Positions 22,919-32,683 of a DNA stretch of 64,000 bases are shown here, in pieces (the first letter of the stretch is position 1; every line of letters begins with the position of its first letter). A model generated the notes under the pieces. The model did not search any database. It was not told the DNA's origin and saw nothing but the letters and a program-made list of their open reading frames with translations. Origin of the DNA: Acidovorax sp. A1169. GTDB taxonomy: Bacteria > Pseudomonadota > Gammaproteobacteria > Burkholderiales > Burkholderiaceae_C. The translations under genes were made by a program, and so were the position numbers. The stretch covers positions 1-64,000 of the forward strand of contig NZ_JAUZDX010000022.1 of assembly GCF_030704685.1 (NCBI RefSeq). Reading direction: 5' to 3'.

Positions 22919-25900
22919 TCAGGCGAACTCGATCCCCTTCGCCGCCAGCCCCACCAGATCAATCCGCACGGCATTGGCTTCCAGGTGGGCGGCCATCACC
23001 GTCAGCTCACTGCCCGACACCCCACCCGCCATCAGGTCCAGCAGCGGCTTGAGCTCGGCCTGCGTGCCCGCCCGGCCTACCACATTCGTCCACAGCGTCT
23101 GCGCAATCTGCGTGGGCGTGCTCACCCCCAGAAGTTGCAGCCCCAGCCCCGCGATGGTCTGGCTGGTGGCCCCCGCATCCAGCAGCCGGATCACCTCGCC
23201 CACCACGCCCTTGTTGGTGAGCAGGGCCGGCCCCCCCAGGGCACCGAGCAGCTTGGCGGCTTCGCCCGCATGGCCAGAGAGGTCCAGCGCCAGCCTGGTG
23301 TCATTGAACGTGACCCGCTCCACCCGCGTCACATCCAGCATCGCCCCATCGGTCAGGCGCTGCAGGGTGAAAGTGCCATTGTTCTGGGACTGCACATAGG
23401 TCTGTGAGAGGGTGGCCGGGATGACCACGGTGTCGATGCCCGCACCGCCGTCCACATACCGCGCCAAGCCCAGGGTGGGGGTGATGGTGTTGTTGCCCGC
23501 ATCACCGGTCACGGTCACGTCACGGATGGCATCCACGCGGATGGCGCCTGCGGTACTCATGCCTTCCAGCAGTTGGGTGGGCGACTTGCCCGCACTCTGC
23601 TCGGGGAAGACCTGCGCGAACAGCGTGGCCACCTCCAGCGCCGTCTTGCCCGTCAGGCTCTGGATGATCGCCCCCTCGCCCTGGTTCAGATCGCGGCCCA
23701 GCCACTTCTGGAACAGGTAGGCCCCGGCTTCTTCTGCTGCACTGTGCGCCACCGTCAGGCTCGGCCCCGTTGCAAACCGCACCTGCTCGACATCCACCAG
23801 CCAATCCGACACGCCGCTGGCCGTGTTCGTGAGCTTGATACCTGCGCCTTCCAGAGTGACCGTGTAGTCGGTGCGGGCTCCCTCCTGTACAGCCACGTCA
23901 AAGCCCGTGCCCCCGTTCAGGCGGTCACTGCCCGTACCACCGGAGAGCAGGTCATTGCCCGCGCCGCCGAAGACAATGTCGTCGCCCGCATCGCCAAAGA
24001 CCTGGTCATCGCCCCCTTCGCTGCCCACGACATCGTTGCCGCCGCCGCCATGGATGATGTCGTCGTCCGGGCCGAGCACGATCCACTGGGCCGATCCATC
24101 GCCGCTGGCCATGTTCTGGCCCGCGCCGCCGATGACGCGCACATTGCCCACGACCGCCACGAACTCGATGTTGTCCACCTGGATCACCGAACCTGCAGGC
24201 AGGCCACGCGCGTCAATGATCACGGCCTGCTTGCCGTCGGCAGGGTTGGTGCTGCCGTTGATGACGAGCGGCACGTTGGGGTTGAAGCCGATCCCTGCCG
24301 TGGGCTTCAAGATCTGCACCGACAGTGGCTCATTGGGCCCCAGGGTGGCGTAGAACACCTGGCCGGCATTGGTCAGCTCGGGGTTGTTGCCGGTCACGCG
24401 CTCGATGCGGAACCCCAGTTCTGCCAGGGCCGCAGAGCCTGTGGACGTACCGGACAGGCCTTCGGCCGACAGCCCCACACCGGTGGGCACGCTGACGGAG
24501 ACGATGGAATGGCCATCGGCTGCCTTGACGATAGGGATGTCGGCCAGCGGAGTGGGTGTGCCTGCGGTATCGGGCCGGGTGGGCAGTACCACCGGCACGG
24601 TGATGATGGAGGAGCCGCCGGGGCCGGGCTCGGTGGTGACGGGCACGCCGTCGATGGTGGTGGCCGGTGGGGTGCCGCCGCCTGAATCGACTGCAATGGC
24701 AGTGCTGACCACCGTGGTGGTGTTGTTCAGCACCGCCGACGCAATACCGTCACTGACGCTGATCGTGAACGTGGTGGTCTCGGTTGCCCCCGGAGCGACG
24801 CGACCCACAGCCGGTTTGAACACCAGGGCGCGAAGCGCTGCCTGGATGGCGGCGGGAGTGCCTGCCGCATGGGTGTAGGTGAGCCCGCCATCGGCGGTAG
24901 AGAAACCCGAGGCCGTGAGCGAGGCTGCAGTGAAGGCGCCCTTGGCGGCCATGTCCAGCGTGATGATCACTGTCTCCGAAGCCCCCACGTCCGGGTCGGT
25001 GATGACGATGCCGGCGAACGGCGAGATCGTCGCGTTGTCGTTGACGGCTTGCGCCGCCGCAGTACCGCCCACCGTGGGCGCCACATTGCTGCCTGCCACC
25101 GTGATCGGGTTGCCGCTCAGGTCTGCAATCACCACGGCAGTGGCTGCCCCCGCATTCCAGTCCTCCAGCATGCCCAGGTTGTACGTGGTGGAGTCGGTGG
25201 CGCTCAGGCCATCCTTGTTCATCCGCAGAACCAGCGCCGCTTTGTCGGTGGCGCTCAGGGTCATGGTGAAACTGGTGGCGCTGGTGATGTCCACGTCGGC
25301 GGTATCGGTCAGCGTGTAGGTGGCGCCGCCCTGGCCCGTGAACGTCAGCCTGTTGGCCGCGATGTCGTTGGCCGTGCCGCTGAGACCCAGCAGATTGGCA
25401 CCCGTGACCACCAGCACGCCGGTGCCCACGTTGTAGTTGGCGGAAGTGACGGTGGGCACGGCCACGTTGGCCACGGTGACGCCATTGCCCGTGAGGTCGG
25501 CCAGCACCACGGCAGCATCCGCACCGGCGGCCCAGTCCTCGGCCGCAGCCAGGTTGTAGGTGGTGCCGCCGGTGGAGCTGGTGCCGTTCTGGTTGGCCAG
25601 GGCGTTCACGGCGCTCCGGTCGGCGGCGCCCAGGATCAGGGTGAAGCTGGTGGCGCTGGTGATTTCCACACTGGTGGTGGAGGCCAGCGTGTGGCCCATT
25701 CCGCCTTCACCGGTGAAGGTGAATTTGTTGACCACGATGTCGTTGGCGGCACCGACCAGGGAACTGAAACCGGTGCCGGTTACGACCAGCGCCCCGGTGG
25801 CGGCGTTGTAGGTAGCGCTGGTGATGACCGGCACGGGCACGTTCGATACTGTGATGGCCGAAGTGGGGCCGGCGATGTTGCCGCCGGTGATCACGCTGTT

Positions 25901-28900
25901 CCAGTCATCGGCCGCAGCGAGGTTGTAGGCGGTGCCGCCTGTGGAGGTGGTGCCGCTCTTGTTGAACAGGGCCTCGACGGCGGCGACATCGGCGCCGGTC
26001 AGGGTCACGGTGAAGCTGGTGGCCGACAGCGCTTCGACATTCCCCGTGGTGGACAAGGTGCGTGTGGTGCCTGCCTCGCCGGTGATGGTCAGGGCCGAGA
26101 CCGTGACGTCATTGGATGCCCCGATGGTCCTGACCAGGTTGGTGCCGGTGACGGTGAGCACGTGGCTGGCGACGTCGTAGGTGGCCGAAGTGATGGTGGG
26201 TGCCGAGACATTCGACACGGTCACCGCATTGCCGGTCAGGTCTGCACCTGAGGTGGTGGTCACATCCCAGCTGGCCGCAGCGGCCAGGTTGAAGGCAGTG
26301 GCGTCGGCAGCAGAGGTGCCATTGGTGTTCAGGATGCCGCCCACGGCCAGTTTGTCGGCGGCGTTCAGGGTGACCGAGAAGCTGGTGGCGCTGGCAGCGT
26401 TGACGTTGCCACTGGTCAGGGTGTAGGAGCCCCCGCCCTGGCCGACCACGGACAGCTTGGACACATCAATGGTGTCGCCGGTGACGATGTTGACGGCCGA
26501 GACCGTGAGGATGCCGGTGGCGGCATCGTAAGTGGCGCCCACGATGCTGGGCGCCGCGTTGCTGACGGTGATACCGTTGCTCGCATCCGCGATGTTGCCG
26601 CCCGTAACCACGCTGTTCCAGTCATCGGCGGCAGCGATGTTGTAGGTGGTGGCGCTGCTGGCCGAGGCGGTGCCGTTCTTGTTGAGCAGCGATGCGACGC
26701 CAGCGATGTCCGCGCCGGTGAGGGTGACTGTGAAGCTGGTGGCCGAGGTCACCTCCACATTGCCCGATGTGGACAAGGCATAGGTGGCACCACCCTCGCC
26801 GGTGATGGTCAGCTTGTTGACGGTGATGTCATTCGCGGCACCGACGGTCTTGACCAGGCCGGTGCCGGTGACCGTGAGGACGTGGGCGGTGCCGTCGTAG
26901 GTGGCGCTGGTGATGGTCGGAGCGGTGACGTTGGAGACGGTGACCGCATTGCTTGTCAGGTCGGACGGCGCAGACGCCGTAGCATTCCAGTTGGCAGCCG
27001 CCGCCAGGTTGAAGCTGGTCGCATCCACGGCCGTGGTGCCGTCCTTGTTCAGCAGGCCATTGACCGCGAGTTGGTCGGCAGCATTGAGCGAGACCGAGAA
27101 CGCCGTGGAACTGCTGGCCGTGGCGTTGCCGCTGGTCAGGGTGTGGCTACCGCCGCCTTGGCCGCTGAGTGTGAGCTTCGATGCAATGATGCTGTCGCCA
27201 GCCACCAGATTGGTTCCGGTCACCGAAAGAACCCCGGTGCTGGCATCGTACTGGGCGCTGGTGATACGGGCGTCCCGCAGGTCATTCTGATAGGGGCCCG
27301 ATACGGCATCGATAGATGCCCCGGCCGCACCGGCAGCGTTGCCCGAGCCGCTCACGCCTCCCCCCGAACCTCCGGCGCCTTTGTTGCCGTTTGCCATGCT
27401 GGCTTGCGTAGAGGCATCGATTCGCAACGTGCCACCACTGTTCCACACCGCACCGATGCCCGCGCCACCCGCGCCACCGTTGCCACGGCCGGCATAGTTG
27501 GCAGCTGCACCGCCACCGCCGCCGCCGCCGGCACCGATGTTGTTGCTGACCACGCTGCCTACTATCGACAGGGTGCCGGTGTTGTAGATGCCACCTGCGG
27601 CACTTCCCCCTGCCCCGCCGTCATAGATACCGCCACCGCCGCCGCCACCACCGCCGATGGAAATACTGCCGTTGCTTGCCGTGGCGCCCGCGCCGCCCAC
27701 GCTGTAAGCCTGGCCGACAAACTGGATGTTGGCCCCGCCTCCATTGCCGCCGGTTGACCCTCCGCCATATCCCCCGCGCTGACCGCCCGAGGTTCCTGCG
27801 CCATTGCCCCCATGTCCCGCAGTGGCGGGGGTGGGCGGCTCAGAGGTACGATCCGCGCCTCCGGCACCACCCAGACCGGATCCAAAGCCACCACCGCCAC
27901 CACCACCGCCCGCCTTCGGAAAGGGTCCACCGGTACCGCCACCGCCGGACGCCTTGTTTTCGGTGATGGTGCTGTTGCGTATCAGCAGATCGCCCGCGTT
28001 GTAGATCCCGCCGCCCTGTGCATCGCTCCCTGGGCGTCCTAAGTTCGACAGGTTGCCAGCATTGCTCCCTCCATTGGCCGCAACCAGCCCGTTCTTGATG
28101 ACCAGCCCTTCAAGCGTGACCGACGCTCCCGCCGACACATACACCACTCGACTGCCATGGTTGGCGTCGATGGTGACATCTGCCGTGCCGTTGTCGTCCA
28201 GATCGCCATCAATCGTGATTCCGGTTCCCAGCACCAACTGCCCTGAGCTCAGCGAGATGTTCGTGACGGAGTTGGCAAAGGTGATGGTGTCGCCCTGCGT
28301 GGCGTTGTCAATGGCATTGCGAAGCGACCCGGCCCCGGAGTCAGCACCGCTCGTGACGGTGAGGATCGCAAGGTCATGGAGGTATTCGCCAGAGGTCGCT
28401 GCAAGCGCTGCCGTGGATATCTGGCCCGTGCTGACTTCAAGCTCCCAGTCTCCATGCGAGCCTGTCCGGTTGGCGCTCGCGGCAACATCGGCGCCCGTGA
28501 GGGCCGCCATCTCGGACACCAACCGGGCCCCGGCATCTGCGCGCCCCACATCGCAGGCATAGATCAGCAAGTCCGCATCGGCCGTCATTGCCTGGCCCAA
28601 GGCAGCGAGCGCGTCTGCATGCATGGCGAGGGTGCCCGAGTCCAGGAAGGTGTCGCCCAGCCACAGCTGTCCTTCGCTACCGTGCGCCAGCACATGCACC
28701 GCTCCCACGTCGCCACCCGCACCCATTGCGAGCGCCATCTGGTGCAGGCCATCTTCGCCAGCGCGGAGATAGACCACCTCAACGCCTGGCGCGAAGTTCT
28801 TGAGCAAGGTGCCTGCGTCCTGGACGCGGCTGTCTACAAAGACGATTTCCCGTGCTGGGACACTTGCTTCGTGCGCGGTCGTTTGATCGACGTTCATCAT
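22919..28900 (-). CDS. Giant DUF4347/RTX repeat protein, probable type I secreted adhesin
   Basis: A 1993-residue protein without an N-terminal signal peptide. Domains: DUF4347 at about 17-178 (HVLAHGSEG with His73; YACDVG with Cys116; SHGDWELEV); a CSLREAI-like beta-helix at 180-300 (GAGSLRNAIDNATQGDTITF); a glycine-rich stretch at about 300-540; six tandem 117-125-residue Ig-like repeats (546-1275); a cadherin-like domain (to about 1420); an RTX calcium nonapeptide block (1616-1667); and DUF4214-type helices near 1720-1780 and 1930-1985. This order is typical of proteins exported by type I secretion and held at the cell surface. No secretion ABC/MFP genes occur in the window. The upstream AraC gene is the likely regulator. 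Confidence 0.85.
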   Translation of the reverse strand: MMNVDQTTAHEASVPAREIVFVDSRVQDAGTLLKNFAPGVEVVYLRAGEDGLHQMALAMGAGGDVGAVHVLAHGSEGQLWLGDTFLDSGTLAMHADALAALGQAMTADADLLIYACDVGRADAGARLVSEMAALTGADVAASANRTGSHGDWELEVSTGQISTAALAATSGEYLHDLAILTVTSGADSGAGSLRNAIDNATQGDTITFANSVTNISLSSGQLVLGTGITIDGDLDDNGTADVTIDANHGSRVVYVSAGASVTLEGLVIKNGLVAANGGSNAGNLSNLGRPGSDAQGGGIYNAGDLLIRNSTITENKASGGGGTGGPFPKAGGGGGGGGFGSGLGGAGGADRTSEPPTPATAGHGGNGAGTSGGQRGGYGGGSTGGNGGGANIQFVGQAYSVGGAGATASNGSISIGGGGGGGGGIYDGGAGGSAAGGIYNTGTLSIVGSVVSNNIGAGGGGGGGAAANYAGRGNGGAGGAGIGAVWNSGGTLRIDASTQASMANGNKGAGGSGGGVSGSGNAAGAAGASIDAVSGPYQNDLRDARITSAQYDASTGVLSVTGTNLVAGDSIIASKLTLSGQGGGSHTLTSGNATASSSTAFSVSLNAADQLAVNGLLNKDGTTAVDATSFNLAAAANWNATASAPSDLTSNAVTVSNVTAPTITSATYDGTAHVLTVTGTGLVKTVGAANDITVNKLTITGEGGATYALSTSGNVEVTSATSFTVTLTGADIAGVASLLNKNGTASASSATTYNIAAADDWNSVVTGGNIADASNGITVSNAAPSIVGATYDAATGILTVSAVNIVTGDTIDVSKLSVVGQGGGSYTLTSGNVNAASATSFSVTLNAADKLAVGGILNTNGTSAADATAFNLAAAASWDVTTTSGADLTGNAVTVSNVSAPTITSATYDVASHVLTVTGTNLVRTIGASNDVTVSALTITGEAGTTRTLSTTGNVEALSATSFTVTLTGADVAAVEALFNKSGTTSTGGTAYNLAAADDWNSVITGGNIAGPTSAITVSNVPVPVITSATYNAATGALVVTGTGFSSLVGAANDIVVNKFTFTGEGGMGHTLASTTSVEITSATSFTLILGAADRSAVNALANQNGTSSTGGTTYNLAAAEDWAAGADAAVVLADLTGNGVTVANVAVPTVTSANYNVGTGVLVVTGANLLGLSGTANDIAANRLTFTGQGGATYTLTDTADVDITSATSFTMTLSATDKAALVLRMNKDGLSATDSTTYNLGMLEDWNAGAATAVVIADLSGNPITVAGSNVAPTVGGTAAAQAVNDNATISPFAGIVITDPDVGASETVIITLDMAAKGAFTAASLTASGFSTADGGLTYTHAAGTPAAIQAALRALVFKPAVGRVAPGATETTTFTISVSDGIASAVLNNTTTVVSTAIAVDSGGGTPPATTIDGVPVTTEPGPGGSSIITVPVVLPTRPDTAGTPTPLADIPIVKAADGHSIVSVSVPTGVGLSAEGLSGTSTGSAALAELGFRIERVTGNNPELTNAGQVFYATLGPNEPLSVQILKPTAGIGFNPNVPLVINGSTNPADGKQAVIIDARGLPAGSVIQVDNIEFVAVVGNVRVIGGAGQNMASGDGSAQWIVLGPDDDIIHGGGGNDVVGSEGGDDQVFGDAGDDIVFGGAGNDLLSGGTGSDRLNGGTGFDVAVQEGARTDYTVTLEGAGIKLTNTASGVSDWLVDVEQVRFATGPSLTVAHSAAEEAGAYLFQKWLGRDLNQGEGAIIQSLTGKTALEVATLFAQVFPEQSAGKSPTQLLEGMSTAGAIRVDAIRDVTVTGDAGNNTITPTLGLARYVDGGAGIDTVVIPATLSQTYVQSQNNGTFTLQRLTDGAMLDVTRVERVTFNDTRLALDLSGHAGEAAKLLGALGGPALLTNKGVVGEVIRLLDAGATSQTIAGLGLQLLGVSTPTQIAQTLWTNVVGRAGTQAELKPLLDLMAGGVSGSELTVMAAHLEANAVRIDLVGLAAKGIEFA
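25075..27265 (-). repeat. Six tandem in-frame repeats within the giant gene
   Basis: Six units begin at residues 546, 663, 786, 903, 1026 and 1151 with ITSATYD-like text. Each runs through a TVTGTNLV strand, a GEGGATYTL strand, SATSFTVTL and a final ADLTGNAVTVSNV. Lengths go 117, 123, 117, 123, 125 and about 124. Units 1 and 3 share GQGGGS and LAAAANW text; units 2 and 4 share NDVTV and ADDWNSV-TGGNIA text. So the block grew partly by duplication of a two-unit module of about 720 bp. Confidence 0.85.
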
Positions 28901-29296
28901 GTCGTGATTGCCTGTGTTGAAGCTGTTTCAGCGGGTAGGGGCTTGCCCATGAGAGATGGACCGCACCGCGCAGTGGCCTGTGGCGAAGTGATCACCACGG
29001 CCCTGTCGATCCAGTCGCCGGCTATGTCCTGCCGCGCACCCACCCAGGACGGGCGATGGGGCAGAGCGAAAATGCCACGGCAGGAGCGCCCCGGTATCCA
29101 GACTCCGCAGCCCTTCGCACGGAGGGAGCACAAAGGGACTTGCTACCTCAAGATGCTATGGCGGGCATTCAGGTCCCACTTGACTCGGCGTTCGCGCCGA
29201 CTTGTCCAGGCGTTCCAGCCCCCGGGGCGACATCGAAGCGGCGCACGCCACCGGGCAAAGCGGTTGAGGCGTCTTACTCGAGGTTGAAAAACGATC
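28901..29296. other. 396-bp upstream region of the giant gene
   Basis: No convincing gene is seen between the AraC stop codon and the giant gene start. A 78-residue minus-strand frame exists just upstream but has no recognisable motif. The region should hold the promoter and any AraC site for the giant gene, yet I find no clear -35/-10 pair or palindrome. Confidence 0.4.
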
Positions 29297-30409
29297 TCAG
29301 ACTGCCAGGTAGCGCACCCACTGGGCGTACTCGGTGGACACCTGCGCGTGTGCTGCACTTGAGGGGCCGCCGTGCCGGGACAGGGCCCGGACGTCGCTGG
29401 GTCGCTGGCCAAACGCTGCCCGGAATGCACGGCTGAAATGGGCTTCGCTCGCGAAGCCCACGCGTGCAGCGATCTCCGCAATGCCCAGACGAAGATTGGC
29501 GGGGCTCAGCAGCAGGTGGAAGGCACGCTGCAGTCGCCGGCTTTGAATGTAGCGGGATACGCCCTCGAAGGGCTCGAAAAGCCGGTACAGACTGCCGCGC
29601 GAGAGATCAAAGGCCTCGCAAAGGCTTTCGGCACTGAGCGGGCGGCCCAGGTGGTGACCGATGTACCGCTGTATGCATTCCAGCAGGGCTTCCGGCGACG
29701 CTTGCAGCGCGAAGCCCACCGATGTGCTGCCAGTCGATTTCTTCAACGCAGGCCCCAGGCATGCAGCGAGCATTTGCGAGGTGATGCTGGTGACGGTCGA
29801 TGCGTCCTGGGCGCTCAGGGTGGGCAGGCGGTGCAGGAGCGAATCCATGTGGTCGGACAGCAGCCCACCCAGACCGGCTCCGGTAGGGAGCACCGTACCA
29901 TGGAGTGGCCTGGTGGACGCACCCAGGTACTCGTCCATGCGCTCGCGCGGCAGTACCAGCGTCACCACATCGGAGGCCTGGGCGTGGGTGTGCTGGCTGC
30001 GCTGCAGGTCGAAGACCACGATGTCTCCAGCCTGAACATGGATATCGGTCCTGCCATCGTCGAGCTGGCCCACAAAGCCACCGCTGCGATACCACTGTAC
30101 GAGGTAGTGGTCCAGCCCGTCGCGCGCCATGCGGGCGCGAGAGCGGGAGAACTGCTGACCACTGAAATGCAGTTGTCCGACCAGAAGCTCGCCCAGGTGC
30201 GTGGCGGCCACCGAGGCCCGAAAGTCCGTGGGGCGCGATCGCGTGTGCGGCACCACGTCGAACAGCACGGAGATGCTGTCCCGCCAGGCATCGAAGCGGA
30301 TGTCCTCGGCGAGGGCATCCGTGGAAAAGACGGTAGACGGAGGCGCAGTGGGCGGCAGCATGAAGTGGTGTAGGTGGTCTGGTGCTCCCTGGTTTATAAC
30401 GCCTCGCAA
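29297..30409 (-). CDS. AraC-family regulator with AraC-binding-like (FeaR-type) sensor domain
   Basis: A 370-residue activator. The N-terminal 200 residues are the AraC-binding-like domain of the FeaR/NahS type (DIRFDAWRDSISVLFDVVPH, later DHYLVQWYRSGGFVGQ and AGDIVVFDL). The C-terminal region has two helix-turn-helix motifs (SAESLCEAFDLSRGSLYRLF and LGIAEIAARVGFASEAHFSR, then AFRAAFGQRPSDVRA). The start may be Met17 (30361) rather than 30409. It lies 396 bp upstream of the giant DUF4347 gene on the same strand and within the direct-repeat-bounded block, so control of that gene is plausible. Confidence 0.88.
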   Translation of the reverse strand: MRGVINQGAPDHLHHFMLPPTAPPSTVFSTDALAEDIRFDAWRDSISVLFDVVPHTRSRPTDFRASVAATHLGELLVGQLHFSGQQFSRSRARMARDGLDHYLVQWYRSGGFVGQLDDGRTDIHVQAGDIVVFDLQRSQHTHAQASDVVTLVLPRERMDEYLGASTRPLHGTVLPTGAGLGGLLSDHMDSLLHRLPTLSAQDASTVTSITSQMLAACLGPALKKSTGSTSVGFALQASPEALLECIQRYIGHHLGRPLSAESLCEAFDLSRGSLYRLFEPFEGVSRYIQSRRLQRAFHLLLSPANLRLGIAEIAARVGFASEAHFSRAFRAAFGQRPSDVRALSRHGGPSSAAHAQVSTEYAQWVRYLAV

Positions 30410-30466
30410 TGTAAGTCCTACTTGCAGGGCGTAGTGGGCGCTGTTGGCGGCTCTCGGAGCAGACTC

Positions 30467-31477
30467 TCACCGCCACTGCTGCGCAAAGAACTCCGCCACC
30501 TGGTTCTCCAGCTGCGGCTGGTAGGCCACGCGGTCAAAGCCCGGCGGGTTGGCGGCGGCATCGCCCGCATCGGAGGGCAGCGGCATGGACGGCTGCGCCA
30601 TGAAGGCGAAGTGCCCTGCCCCCGCTGCCGTGCTGGCCTGGGCCCTGGGCAGGTGGGCGACCACATGGCCGCCGTGGTATTTGCCGACCAGCACCACATC
30701 GCGCTCGGCCACGATGACGCGCACCGGCACGGTGATGGCCGCCAGGCTCTCGGGGGTGAACACCACGGCCATTGGGGCCAGGGCGACCACGGCGCGGATG
30801 CGGCGGTCGGGCACCGAGACGCGCAGGGCGTCAGCCGGGGGCGCGACGCGGCCCTTGGCGTCCGGGCCACTGGCCGGCCCTTTGGCCAGGGAGCAGAAGA
30901 CGGGATCGTCCTGCACGCTGCGGCAGTGCTGGGCCGCGCGTTCGGGTTCGGCCTGTGCACCCGCCAGCGCGAGCACGGTGTAGCCACCGGCCGAATGCCC
31001 GACCGCGCCGATGCGCTCGACGGGAATGCGGGCGCCCCACTCCGGACTGGCCAGCAGCGCATCGAGCACCCGGCTGACCTGGCGCGGGCGCTCGCCGAAG
31101 TAGTGACCCGATGAGATCATGGAACGGTCTTGCCAGTTGTCGCCGGGGTGGCGCAGGGCCGCGACCAGGTAGCCGTCCTTGGCCAGGCGGGTGGCCAGGT
31201 GGTGGTGCCCCACCTCCGAGCCACCCGTGCCGTGCGAAATCAGCACCAGCCCCTTGAGCGGCGCCTGCCCCGCCGGAGCGCCCGGCGCCACCACGGGCTG
31301 CCAGGGGCCCATGGGCAGGGCGCGGGCGGTTGCGGCCGTGGGGTAGAACAGCGCGACGCTGATGGGCGCGTCACCCGGGACGGTGAGCGTGCGGTAACCC
31401 GCTTGTTGCGCGCCGGCCTGGCCAGCGAGGCCCACCAGGGCGGCGGCGGCAAGGGTCTGGAACAGTGTCTTGATCAT
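30467..31477 (-). CDS. Exported alpha/beta hydrolase, dienelactone hydrolase-like
   Basis: A 336-residue serine hydrolase with a Sec signal peptide (MIKTLFQTLAAAALVGLAGQ, cleavage near AGA-QQ). The oxyanion region is VLISHGTGGS (80-87). The nucleophile is Ser162 in GHSAGG. The acid is the Asp in VAERD (about 270) and the base the His in GAGHF (about 295). It belongs to the predicted dienelactone hydrolase group also seen as lipoprotein-like esterases; true dienelactone hydrolases use Cys, so an esterase is likelier. A partial second copy lies at 22390-22790. Confidence 0.85.
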   Translation of the reverse strand: MIKTLFQTLAAAALVGLAGQAGAQQAGYRTLTVPGDAPISVALFYPTAATARALPMGPWQPVVAPGAPAGQAPLKGLVLISHGTGGSEVGHHHLATRLAKDGYLVAALRHPGDNWQDRSMISSGHYFGERPRQVSRVLDALLASPEWGARIPVERIGAVGHSAGGYTVLALAGAQAEPERAAQHCRSVQDDPVFCSLAKGPASGPDAKGRVAPPADALRVSVPDRRIRAVVALAPMAVVFTPESLAAITVPVRVIVAERDVVLVGKYHGGHVVAHLPRAQASTAAGAGHFAFMAQPSMPLPSDAGDAAANPPGFDRVAYQPQLENQVAEFFAQQWR

Positions 31478-31634
31478 GGTGTGCCTTCAAGGACCGCCAC
31501 GGCGGCGGTTTGATGGCACTGTAGGCAGGCGGGAGGGCCCAGCAAACCGCGTTGCGACGAAATGCAGCAAGCCGTCGCCAAACACCGCACCCGGGGAGTG
31601 AGCGGCGACCGCCCTTCCCGCCCCGGTTGCGCAA

Positions 31635-32621
31635 TCAGTCGCTGCGGATATCCGCCCTGGCCGCCACCGCGCGCATCGCCGGCAACTCACGCTCGATGCG
31701 GGCACGCAGGCCGTCGCCGTTGGACCAGGAGGGCGTGAGCCCGATGTCCACCAGCTTCTTCTTGAATTCGGCCGACGCCATGGTGTCGGCCAGGGCCTTC
31801 TCCAGCTTGGCCTGCACGGGCGCGGGCAGGCCGGCCGGGCCGACGAAAGCGAACCACGAGCCCATGTCGAAGCCAGGGTAGCCGCTTTCTGCCACCGTGG
31901 GCACGTTGGGCAGCAGGGCCAGGCGCTGCGCGCCCAAGGCGACGATGGGTTTGATCTTGCCGGCCTTGATCAGCGGGGTGGATGCCACCACCGTATCGAC
32001 CGCGAACTGCACCTGCCCGCCCATCAGCGCGGTGAGGTTGGGCGCGCTGCCGTTGAAGGGCACATGCAGCATCTTCGCGCCGGTGGTGGACTTGAGCACC
32101 TCGCCACCGAAGTGCACCGACGAGCCGGTGCCGTAGGAGCCGTAAGAGAACCTCTCGGGCGCGGCCTTGGTCTGCGCGATGACCTCCTTGAGCGTGCTGC
32201 CGGGCGTGTCGTTGTGGGCCACCAGCAGCAGGCCCATGTCGGCCACCAGGCCCAGTTGCGTGAAGCTGCGCACGGGGTCGTACGGCAGGTTGCTGCGGAT
32301 GGCGGGGTTCAGCGTGAAGGTGGTGTTGGCGCCCAGCAGAAGCGTGTAGCCATCGGCCGGGGCCTTGGCCACGATGGAGGCCCCCACCACGGTGCCGGCA
32401 CCGGCCCGGTTTTCCACCACCATGGGCTGGCCCAGGCGCTCGCCCATCGAGGTGGCCAGCAGGCGCCCCAGGATGTCGGTGGCGCCGCCGGGAGCAAAGG
32501 GCACGATGAGCTTGATGGGGCGATCAGGGTAGCCCTGCTGCGCCAACGCTACGGCGGGCACCGCCAGCACGGCTGCACCGGCCACAAGACACGACAGGAA
32601 ACGGGAACGCGGCATCGGCAT
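31635..32621 (-). CDS. Bug/TctC-family periplasmic solute receptor
   Basis: A 328-residue tripartite tricarboxylate-type receptor. The signal peptide (LSCLVAGAAVLAVPAVALA) is followed by YPDRPIKLIVPFAPGGATDI, the Bug opening strand and first ligand loop. It then has ENRAGAGTVVGA, KAPADGYTLLLG, and FVGPAGLPAPV near the C-terminus. Start 32621 is preferred over 32630 because a GGAG motif then has correct spacing. It follows an amidase gene by 62 bp on the same strand. The membrane subunits TctA/TctB are not nearby, as is usual for Bug proteins. It probably binds the amidase substrate or product. Confidence 0.9.
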   Translation of the reverse strand: MPMPRSRFLSCLVAGAAVLAVPAVALAQQGYPDRPIKLIVPFAPGGATDILGRLLATSMGERLGQPMVVENRAGAGTVVGASIVAKAPADGYTLLLGANTTFTLNPAIRSNLPYDPVRSFTQLGLVADMGLLLVAHNDTPGSTLKEVIAQTKAAPERFSYGSYGTGSSVHFGGEVLKSTTGAKMLHVPFNGSAPNLTALMGGQVQFAVDTVVASTPLIKAGKIKPIVALGAQRLALLPNVPTVAESGYPGFDMGSWFAFVGPAGLPAPVQAKLEKALADTMASAEFKKKLVDIGLTPSWSNGDGLRARIERELPAMRAVAARADIRSD

Positions 32622-32683
32622 GGGGAACATCTCCAGGAGCAACAGGACGAAGGGATGGGGGGGTGAAGAACGACGGCAACCGA

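Noticed and set aside
25075..27265. Regular repeats that might be taken for a CRISPR-like or satellite array
   Set aside because: The period is 350-375 bp, a multiple of three, in frame and variable at wobble positions: protein-domain repeats.
28897..29133. 78-codon minus-strand frame just before the giant gene
   Set aside because: No motif and no good start; it more likely lies in the leader or promoter region.
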